Assembly (NCBI GenBank): GCA_934503275.1
Contig: CAKSVD010000046.1
Coordinates: 1-6,993, forward strand
Length of the DNA: 6,993 nucleotides
Reading direction: 5' to 3'
Origin: an uncultured Faecalibacterium sp.
Lineage (GTDB): Bacteria > Bacillota > Clostridia > Oscillospirales > Ruminococcaceae
Within the stretch, counting starts at the first letter, position 1, and the number at the start of each line of letters is the position of its first letter. Both the position numbers and the translations under genes were made by a program. Shown here piece after piece: positions 1 to 4,791 of the stretch. The notes under the pieces were generated by a model. That model had not been told where the DNA came from. It was given only the letters and a program-made list of their open reading frames with translations, and searched no databases.

Positions 1-402
1 AACTGCGGCAACCAGATCAGCACCCTGATGGTGCGCGGTCTGGCACTGGGCGAGGTAGAGCCCGCCGACTTTGTGCGGGTGCTGGGTAAGGAGCTGCGGG
101 TGTCTGCCATCGTGGGCGCAGTGCTGGGCATCGTGAACGGCCTGCGCATCTACCTGATGTACACCTTCCTCTTCCCCGGCCAGTACGCCAACGTGATGGG
201 CTACGCCATCGTGGTCAGCGTGTCGCTGTTCTTCAGCGTCATTCTGGCAAAGCTGGTGGGCGGTATGCTGCCGCTTGCCGCCAAAAAGCTGGGCGCCGAC
301 CCCGCCATCATGGCTACCCCCTTCATCACCACCATCGTGGACGCCTGCAGCCTGATCCTGTATTTCCAGATCGCACAGCTGGTGTTCCGCAATATGATGT
401 AA
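1..402 (+). CDS. mgtE: Magnesium transporter MgtE, C-terminal part (5' end outside window)
   Basis: This is the end of an MgtE-family Mg2+ channel of the inner membrane. The frame is open from base 1 and gives 133 visible residues to the TAA at 400-402. The first residues (NCGNQISTL, then RGLALGE) match the strongly conserved MgtE stretch between the second and third transmembrane helices. Three hydrophobic segments follow: about visible residues 34-58, 66-92 and 107-129. The last begins PFITTIVDA; its Asp (visible residue 114) corresponds by position to the pore Asp that binds Mg2+ in Thermus MgtE. That residue match is inferred from family knowledge. The cytoplasmic N domain, the CBS pair and the first two helices lie outside the window. 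A terminator follows 10 bases after the stop, so this gene ends its transcript. Confidence 0.93.
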   Translation, partial: NCGNQISTLMVRGLALGEVEPADFVRVLGKELRVSAIVGAVLGIVNGLRIYLMYTFLFPGQYANVMGYAIVVSVSLFFSVILAKLVGGMLPLAAKKLGADPAIMATPFITTIVDACSLILYFQIAQLVFRNMM

Positions 403-412
403 AGAATAAAGC

Positions 413-451
413 AATGCCGGACAGTCTGCGGACTGCCCGGCATTACTTTTT
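413..451 (+). terminator. Intrinsic terminator of mgtE
   Basis: The outer stem AATGCCGG (413-420) pairs with CCGGCATT (437-444). The inner stem CAGTC/GACTG (422-426 with 431-435) closes a TGCG loop, with one A/C mismatch between the stems. TTTTT follows at 447-451. It lies just after the mgtE stop and fits a rho-independent terminator on the plus strand. Confidence 0.9.
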
Positions 452-485
452 ACAGGCACGGCTTTCCAATCACGCCCCACCCGTG

Positions 486-526
486 AAAAAGCAGAGCGGG
501 AAAATCCGCAGATTTTCCCGCTCTGC
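486..526 (-). terminator. Perfect 16-bp hairpin, terminator-like on the minus strand
   Basis: Positions 491-506 and 511-526 are exact inverted copies around a CGCA loop. On the minus strand the hairpin is followed directly by TTTTT (486-490 read in reverse), the layout of an intrinsic terminator. On the plus strand only A/T-rich sequence follows, with no T-run. No minus-strand gene or convincing minus-strand promoter was found in 527-1176, so what it would terminate is unclear. It could also be a dispersed intergenic palindrome, or a barrier against antisense transcription into mgtE. Confidence 0.6.
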
Positions 527-641
527 AAATTATAAAATATCCTTTCCGCGATGGATGCGCAGAGCAAAGCGGAGCGCATTCAAAATCGTCTTTTCCCCGG
601 GATGCTGCACACAAAGCAGTGTGCAGCAGTCCCGCACTTTT

Positions 642-683
642 CCGGTGTGGAAAACCACAGTTTGTGTCCGTTTTCCACACCGG
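642..683. repeat. Perfect 14-bp inverted repeat holding two opposed DnaA-like boxes
   Basis: CCGGTGTGGAAAAC (642-655) is the exact reverse complement of 670-683. The 14-base loop can form a further CACA/TGTG pairing. Each arm contains one complete 9-mer box. A TTTTT run follows at 685-689, so the element also resembles a plus-strand terminator. Either the DNA acts as paired protein-binding sites or the RNA acts as a hairpin. Confidence 0.75.
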
Positions 684-1082
684 GTTTTTCTCTCCGGTGG
701 TTTGTGGAAAACTGCCCGGGATAAGATTCCAGATTGGAAAAAAGCAAATCCGTAAGCCGGAGTGAACTGTAAAAACAAAAGAAAAACCTTCGACTTTCTT
801 TTTTATAAAAGGCAGAATGCCCACATTTTAGCCCACAAATTTCCAGAATGCGGCGGTATCCATTACGGCTTGTATAGGGCTTTCCTCTATCAGATGTGGA
901 AAACTATGTGGAAAAGGTGGAAAACACCGTTGGAAACTGCGCTTCTTTTTCACAAAAACAGTGGAAAACCCGGTGGAAAAAGTGAAAAGTTCATTCCAGA
1001 ACGGATAGTCCATACAATTTTCGGTTGTCGTTTTGGGACTTAAAACCCGCATGAATGCTGTGCTTTTCCCGCTTTTTCCACA
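646..1082. promoter_or_regulatory. Cluster of DnaA-box-like 9-mers (TTTTCCACA / TGTGGAAAA)
   Basis: Exact copies lie at 646-654 (minus), 671-679 (plus), 703-711 (minus), 895-903 (minus), 907-915 (minus) and 1074-1082 (plus). One-mismatch copies (GGTGGAAAA or AGTGGAAAA) lie at 916-924, 960-968 and 972-980. TTTTCCACA agrees with the classical DnaA-box consensus TTWTNCACA. In random sequence of equal base composition, about 0.003 exact copies would be expected on both strands over this length. The boxes form a left group containing an inverted pair and a right group containing close tandem copies spaced 12 and 9 bases apart. An AT-rich stretch (about 762-843) lies between them. DnaA binding is inferred. 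The role could be a replication origin, a DnaA-titrating cluster, or regulation of the downstream holB unit. Both flanking genes point the same way, and dnaA/dnaN are not in view. Confidence 0.7.
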
Positions 1083-1138
1083 CCCCGGAGGCTTCGGGGG
1101 GTAAAAATCGGTTTTCAACGCCTTCCGCGTGGATTTTC

Positions 1139-1167
1139 TTGAATGCAAGGACCGGTCATGGTAAAAT
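1139..1167 (+). promoter_or_regulatory. Promoter of the rhomboid-like gene and holB unit
   Basis: The -35 element TTGAAT (1139-1144) and the -10 element TAAAAT (1162-1167, 5 of 6 matches to consensus) are separated by 17 bases. A TGn extended -10 lies at 1159-1161. Transcription would start near 1174, only a few bases before the ATG at 1177. That supports the later ATG at 1216 as the real start. The nearest DnaA-like box (1074-1082) ends 56 bases upstream of the -35. Confidence 0.75.
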
Positions 1168-1215
1168 AGAGGTAACATGAAACTGGCGGGGCATCCCGCA
1201 ACGGAGGCGAAACAC

Positions 1216-1860
1216 ATGAACAACTGGCTGAACAAGCTGGAACGCAAATATGGCCGCTACGGCATCCCGAACCTGACCAATATTCTGGTGGCGGGGCAGA
1301 TCTTAGTGCTGGCCATCGAGCTGTTTGTTGACCGCACCATCCCCTTCTGGCTGGGGCTCAGCCGCAGCCTGCTGCTGCAGGGGCAGATCTGGCGGGTAAT
1401 CAGCTTTATATTCATCCCCTTTTCCGGCGGCAGCATCCTCAGTGTGGTGCTGGGCATCTACTTCACATGGTTCGTCGGCACGGCGCTGGAACGGGAGTGG
1501 GGCGATTTCCGCTATACGGTGTATCTGCTGTCCGGCGTGCTGGGTACGGTGCTGGGCTGTCTGCTCACCGGCGTGACCGCCAGCACCTACTGCCTGTCCC
1601 TCTCGCTGCTGCTGGCCTTTGCCATGCTGTACCCGGAGGTGCAGCTGCTGCTCTTCTTCGTCGTCCCCATCCGGGTGAAGTACTTCGGCGTTTTCGCGGC
1701 AGTGCTGTGGGTGTTCAGCTTTCTGGGCGCTTCCCTGCCCGGCAAGCTGGACTACCTGCTGTCCATGCTCAACGTCTGGCTCTTCTTTGCCCCCATGGCC
1801 TACCGCGCCCTCCGCGCATGGGTGCGCCGGGAACAGTGGAAGAGGAAGAACAGGAGATAA
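1216..1860 (+). CDS. Rhomboid-fold membrane protein, catalytically inactive (pseudoprotease)
   Basis: This is a 214-residue integral membrane protein with about six hydrophobic segments and a basic C-terminal tail (WVRREQWKRKNRR). Rhomboid-family features are visible: GQIWR (56-60) in the first loop, GTALEREWGDFRY (88-100), and LLLAFAMLYPE (131-141), which matches the family stretch after the active site. Aligning that stretch puts STYC (123-126) where active rhomboids have GxSG, so Tyr125 replaces the nucleophilic Ser. The protein contains no histidine, so the catalytic His is missing too. It cannot be a normal rhomboid protease; a chaperone or membrane-quality-control role like that of other pseudo-rhomboids is only a guess. 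The ATG at 1216 is chosen because GGAGG (1203-1207) lies 8 bases upstream. The ATG at 1177 sits almost at the predicted transcription start with no ribosome site. It is probably cotranscribed with holB. Confidence 0.8.
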   Translation: MNNWLNKLERKYGRYGIPNLTNILVAGQILVLAIELFVDRTIPFWLGLSRSLLLQGQIWRVISFIFIPFSGGSILSVVLGIYFTWFVGTALEREWGDFRYTVYLLSGVLGTVLGCLLTGVTASTYCLSLSLLLAFAMLYPEVQLLLFFVVPIRVKYFGVFAAVLWVFSFLGASLPGKLDYLLSMLNVWLFFAPMAYRALRAWVRREQWKRKNRR

Positions 1861-1862
1861 GA

Positions 1863-1902
1863 GCCCTCTCAGTCAAAGCCGACAGGCTTTGACTGAGAGG
1901 GC
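1863..1902 (+). repeat. Perfect 18-bp hairpin without T-tract between rhomboid-like gene and holB
   Basis: Positions 1863-1880 and 1885-1902 are exact inverted copies around a GACA loop, beginning two bases after the stop codon. No T-run follows, so it is a poor intrinsic terminator. It may be an RNA stability or processing element that changes the rhomboid-like to holB ratio, or a dispersed intergenic palindrome. Hairpins beginning CCCTCTCAGTC are, as I recall, common between genes in Faecalibacterium; this was not checked. Confidence 0.8.
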
Positions 1903-1967
1903 GCAACCCGTAAGCAGCGGAAGCCATTTTAAATCGTCTTACGTCTCACAAAAGGAGTATCCCCATC

Positions 1968-2933
1968 ATGATGCTGAACCGCATGGAAGGCAACGCAGAA
2001 CTGAAAACCAGCGTGCAGCAGATGCTGGCCACCCGCCGGCTGACCCACAGCGTGCTGCTGGTGGGGGAAGCCGGCCTTGGCACCGGCTTTGCTGCCCGCT
2101 GCATCGCCGCCGACTACCTCTACCCGGCAGGCGGCGCCGCCGCCGAGGCGCTGCTGCGCGGCGAGTGCTGCCGCGCCGTGGCAAAGGCCGGTAAGCGCGA
2201 CAGCGGCACAGTGGAGACCGGCATCGTGCGGGAGGCCATCTCGGTGTCCGGCATGGGCAGCGGCGGAAAGTATCTGGTGGGTCAGGTCACCGCCATGCGC
2301 AGCGAGATCTTCAACACCAGCCTTTCCGCCGAGGGGCGCGCGGTGCTTTTGTACCATGTGGAGCGGATGAACGAGGAATCCGCCAACGCTCTGCTCAAGG
2401 TCATGGAGGAGCCCCCGGAGGGGGTGCTGTTCCTGCTCACGGCAGATTCGCTGGCCAGCGTGCTGCCCACCATCCGCAGCCGCTGCGTCAGCTTTGCGGT
2501 GGCGCCGGTGTCCCCCGCCGACTGTACCCGCTACTGCGCGGCACAGGGCGTGGACAAAAAAACAGCCGCACTGTACAGTGAGCTGTTCGATGGTCATATC
2601 GGCACGGTGCTGGTGGTCGCCCGGGACGAAGGGCGCACCGCACAGGTGGAAAAGGCGCTGGAACTTGCCCGCGCCGCTGCCGCCCGCGATAGCTACACCG
2701 CCGCCGTGCTGCTTGCCGCCTACGAAAAGGATAAAGCTGCCGCCGCCGCCCTGCTGACCGATTTCCGCGCCGTGGCAGCGGCAGGTCTGCGCAGCAGTCC
2801 CCGCGCCCCGGTGCAGGGTGCGCAGGCACGGCAGGCGGTGCGTCTGGCAGACGCCGCTTTGCAGCGGCTGGGCGCACAGGTGAACCCCAAGGTGGTGCTT
2901 TCGGTGTTCGCGGCAAAGCTGCGCACCCTTTAA
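1968..2933 (+). CDS. holB: DNA polymerase III, delta-prime subunit (clamp loader)
   Basis: This 321-residue protein has the usual delta-prime length. Delta-prime is the clamp-loader subunit that, with delta and tau/gamma, opens the sliding clamp onto primed DNA. An N-terminal AAA+ domain begins HSVLLVGEAGLGTG (27-40). The Walker A Lys is replaced by Thr, as expected for delta-prime, which does not hydrolyse ATP. ANALLKVMEEPP (139-150) and IRSRC (169-173) are family hallmarks; the SRC motif supplies the arginine finger to a neighbouring subunit. The zinc-binding region is reduced: only adjacent C67 and C68 remain where the family often has four spaced cysteines. The C-terminal part is Ala-rich and helical. 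AAAGGAG (1951-1957) lies 10 bases before the ATG at 1968; the ATG at 1971 is an alternative start. It is probably read from the promoter at 1139-1167, with no other clear promoter in the 107-base gap. Confidence 0.9.
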   Translation: MMLNRMEGNAELKTSVQQMLATRRLTHSVLLVGEAGLGTGFAARCIAADYLYPAGGAAAEALLRGECCRAVAKAGKRDSGTVETGIVREAISVSGMGSGGKYLVGQVTAMRSEIFNTSLSAEGRAVLLYHVERMNEESANALLKVMEEPPEGVLFLLTADSLASVLPTIRSRCVSFAVAPVSPADCTRYCAAQGVDKKTAALYSELFDGHIGTVLVVARDEGRTAQVEKALELARAAAARDSYTAAVLLAAYEKDKAAAAALLTDFRAVAAAGLRSSPRAPVQGAQARQAVRLADAALQRLGAQVNPKVVLSVFAAKLRTL

Positions 2934-3064
2934 AAAATAACGAAACAACAAGAAACCCCTTCGGCGCTTGCGGTACACCGGAGGGGTTTCTTGTTTGGGG
3001 TATTGCTTTGGTGTGAGGAGGAATCATGTGCGGGGAAGTGGTTGCGGCCCCACTGTCCCTGCAA
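2932..3064 (-). ncRNA. Possible small RNA (about 130 nt), minus strand
   Basis: A minus-strand promoter can be read at 3098-3070: ATGACT (4 of 6 to -35 consensus), a 17-base spacer, and TATACT (5 of 6 to -10 consensus). Transcription would start near 3063 and run into the hairpin at 2995-2947 and the T-run ending at 2932. No frame in between looks coding. The transcript would contain CCTCCTC (3021-3015), complementary to Shine-Dalgarno sequences, and a hairpin at about 3026-3053. Alternatively this is just the 3' untranslated part of the carbonic anhydrase transcript, which has no closer terminator. Confidence 0.3.
2947..2995. terminator. Terminator of holB, likely bidirectional
   Basis: A 14-bp stem (2947-2960 with 2982-2995) extends inward by a T-G wobble and three further pairs (2961-2964 with 2978-2981), leaving a loop at 2965-2977. 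The 3' arm is T-rich and followed by T at 2996. On the minus strand T-rich sequence follows the hairpin, including six Ts (2937-2932). It can therefore end both holB and leftward transcripts from the carbonic anhydrase side. Confidence 0.8.
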
Positions 3065-3183
3065 GATACAGTATACCCGATTTTACGAAAAAAGTCATTA
3101 CATTTTTGTGAAATATCAGGGAAGTTCTTGAAACTTTGTACCGCACTGCGAAAAAATTGCAAAAGAAAACGTTTGAGAAGCCC

Positions 3184-3702
3184 TCACCCGTTTTTCATCT
3201 GCTCCGCGTGCAGTTTTCCGTGCTCCACATAGTGCACGGCGTTGTGCAGGTTTGCTTCTATCTGCGCCGCGCTCACCTGCTTGATGACCCGGGCAGGCAC
3301 GCCCACCGCCACGGAATTGTCCGGGATGACCATGCCCTCCGGCACAAGCGCCCCTGCCCCGATGATGCAGTTTTTGCCCACCACGCAGTGGTTCAGCAGG
3401 GTGGCGTGCATCCCGATGAGGCTGCCGTCCCCTACGGTGCAGCCGTGCACCAGGGCGCAGTGCCCTACCGTGACGTTTTCGCCAAGGGTCACGCAGCCGC
3501 CAATGTCGCAGTGCAGCACCGCGTTGTCCTGCACGTTGCTGTTTTTGCCGATGGTCAGCGTGCCGTCATCGCCGCGCAGCACCGCGCCGTACCAGACGGT
3601 GGAGCCGGGCTTTAAGATAACATCCCCCTGCACGGTGGCGCTGGGCGCTACAAAGGCTGCACCTTCATCTCGGGGCATTTTTCCACAAAAGGACAAGAAC
3701 AT
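3184..3702 (-). CDS. Gamma-class carbonic anhydrase-like hexapeptide-repeat protein
   Basis: This 172-residue left-handed beta-helix protein belongs to the gamma carbonic anhydrase/YrdA family. Hexapeptide repeats run from about residue 15 to 140. Family marks include YGAVLRGDDG (38-47), NVQDNAVLH (56-64), TVGHCALVHGC (78-88) and GVPARVIK (134-141). His64, His81 and His86 are in the positions of the three Zn ligands that bind metal between subunits of the trimer. Many bacterial members show weak or untested CO2 hydration activity, so the reaction is inferred. A C-terminal helix (about 144-170) packs outside the beta-helix in this family. AAGGTGG (3718-3712) lies 9 bases before the ATG. The gene is divergent from the first carboxypeptidase gene, 117 bases apart, and convergent with holB. 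No terminator follows directly; the nearest is the hairpin at 2995-2947. Confidence 0.88.
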   Translation of the reverse strand: MFLSFCGKMPRDEGAAFVAPSATVQGDVILKPGSTVWYGAVLRGDDGTLTIGKNSNVQDNAVLHCDIGGCVTLGENVTVGHCALVHGCTVGDGSLIGMHATLLNHCVVGKNCIIGAGALVPEGMVIPDNSVAVGVPARVIKQVSAAQIEANLHNAVHYVEHGKLHAEQMKNG

Positions 3703-3732
3703 TGTTAAAAACCACCTTTCACTCTTTTTCTT

Positions 3733-3760
3733 TTGGCTGGTTTATGGTATTCTTTATAAA
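3733..3760 (+). promoter_or_regulatory. Promoter of the first carboxypeptidase gene
   Basis: TTGGCT (3733-3738) and TATAAA (3755-3760) are separated by 16 bases. Transcription would begin near 3767, giving a leader of about 53 bases. The -10 lies in the palindrome TTTATAAA (3753-3760), which on the minus strand also supplies TATAAA with TAGAAA (3780-3775) 16 bases upstream. The carbonic anhydrase gene may thus use the same bases divergently. Confidence 0.5.
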
Positions 3761-3819
3761 GACGGGTCCCGCCGTTTCTATTCTAGCAAGCTGACGCTTT
3801 ATCATCAAGGGAGAAGTTC

Positions 3820-4719
3820 ATGGATCTTCATAAAAACTGCCGCCGACTGGCGGCATGGGTGCTTACGCTGGCACTGGCTGCGACGCTGGCGCTGCCGGGC
3901 GGGGCGGTATACGCAATGCCCATTCAGACAGCCAATGCACAGGAAAGCGTTTACCTGATCAACGCTGTCACCGGTGAGGTGCTGCTGGATCAAAATTCCG
4001 GGCAGCAGCGCTGCGTAGCCAGCCTGACCAAGATGATGACCGCCCTGCTGCTGCTGGAAAGCGGCAAGAACCTTGACGAGACCATTACCGTGCCCGCCAG
4101 CCTGACGGAGGAGTTCCAAAATATCCGCAGTCAGAATGGCTGCACCATTCTGCTGACGGCGGGCGAACAGCTGCGCCGCATCGACCTGCTGTATGCGCTG
4201 CTGGTGTGCAGCGCCAACGATGCCGCCAGCGTCATCGCGTGGGACGTGGCGGGCAGCATCCCTGCCTTTGTGCAGCAGATGAACGCCCGGGCGGCGCAGC
4301 TGGGCTGCACCAGTACCCGGTTCTCCTGCCCGCATGGCCTGTACGACGATGGAAATGTTTCCACCGCACAGGATATGGGAAAGATCGCGATGGCCTGTGC
4401 CCAGTACGAACTTTACCGCCAGATCGCCGATACCCTGCAATACGAGATCCCGGCAACGAATCAGCACGCGGCGCGCAGCATCCATTCCACCAACAAGATG
4501 CTGGATCCGGAAAACAGCTGCTACCGCGCCTACATTCACGGCATGAAGACCGGGTTTACCACAAAAGCCGGGCGCTGCTATGTGACCGCCGCCCAGCAGG
4601 GCGACAGCATTTACGGGCTGGTCATTCTGGGCTCGGACCGGAAAAACATCTATGCCGAGGCCGCGGCCATTCTGGACTGGGCCTTTGCGGGCTGTCCGCA
4701 GCAGCAGGCTGCTGCCTGA
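3820..4719 (+). CDS. D-alanyl-D-alanine carboxypeptidase, peptidase S11, short form
   Basis: This 299-residue exported penicillin-binding protein would trim the terminal D-Ala from peptidoglycan pentapeptides. A Sec signal peptide is evident: basic start, hydrophobic 12-26, likely cleavage near AVYA/MP at 32. All three active-site motifs are intact: SLTK (Ser68, Lys71), SAN (131-133) and KTG (243-245, followed by FTT). The protein stops right after the catalytic domain with GCPQQQAAA. It lacks the C-terminal beta domain and membrane anchor of its downstream paralogue and of PBP5-type enzymes. The mature enzyme should therefore be soluble or released, unless the signal sequence stays uncleaved as an anchor. 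Only 72 bases separate its stop from the next start, and no remnant of the missing domain is seen there. AAGGGAG (3807-3813) lies 6 bases before the ATG. Confidence 0.9.
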   Translation: MDLHKNCRRLAAWVLTLALAATLALPGGAVYAMPIQTANAQESVYLINAVTGEVLLDQNSGQQRCVASLTKMMTALLLLESGKNLDETITVPASLTEEFQNIRSQNGCTILLTAGEQLRRIDLLYALLVCSANDAASVIAWDVAGSIPAFVQQMNARAAQLGCTSTRFSCPHGLYDDGNVSTAQDMGKIAMACAQYELYRQIADTLQYEIPATNQHAARSIHSTNKMLDPENSCYRAYIHGMKTGFTTKAGRCYVTAAQQGDSIYGLVILGSDRKNIYAEAAAILDWAFAGCPQQQAAA

Positions 4720-4791
4720 AAAAAAGCCGGTTTTCTTTTACCGGCATCTGTGATATGCTTTCACTGAAGAAGTTGATTAGGGGGTACGCTC

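Larger units (their letters stand above)
452..1138. other. Long gene-free region with stem-loops and AT-rich tracts
   Basis: No reading frame here has a supported start, ribosome binding site or recognisable product; frames on both strands are short and read through repeats. The left part (491-683) is a row of hairpins: 491-526, a weak one at 555-579, 598-634 (15 bp with one bulged G at 629, loop AAAGCA) and 642-683. The middle (about 762-843) is unusually A/T-rich for this GC-rich sequence. The right part (895-1082) carries repeated GTGGAAAA. No tRNA, SRP RNA, tmRNA or RNase P RNA signature was seen. Confidence 0.75.

Noticed and set aside
762..1043. 93-codon plus-strand frame across the box region
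   Set aside because: It starts at a GTG with no convincing ribosome site, and the protein simply reads the GTGGAAAA repeats. It is noncoding.
646..1082. CRISPR array
   Set aside because: The repeated units are 9-mers in both orientations with irregular spacing; there are no 25-40 base direct repeats with uniform spacers and no cas genes.
1177..1215. Upstream ATG that would extend the rhomboid-like protein by 13 residues
   Set aside because: It sits at the predicted transcription start and has no ribosome binding site, whereas the ATG at 1216 has GGAGG 8 bases upstream.
1929..2978. Long minus-strand frame (349 codons) opposite holB
   Set aside because: It is a shadow of the GC-rich holB coding strand; the plus-strand frame has clear delta-prime motifs, a ribosome site and a terminator.
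3026..3232. 68-codon plus-strand frame with a strong GAGGAGG four bases before its ATG
   Set aside because: The ribosome site is close to the start, no promoter lies between the holB terminator and the frame, the composition is unlike neighbouring genes, and the frame runs antisense into the carbonic anhydrase gene. No family resemblance was seen.
4719..4745. Weak GCCGG/CCGGC hairpin between the two carboxypeptidase genes
   Set aside because: It has only 5 bp of stem with a 10-base loop and no T-run after it on the plus strand, so it is not a credible terminator for the first gene.
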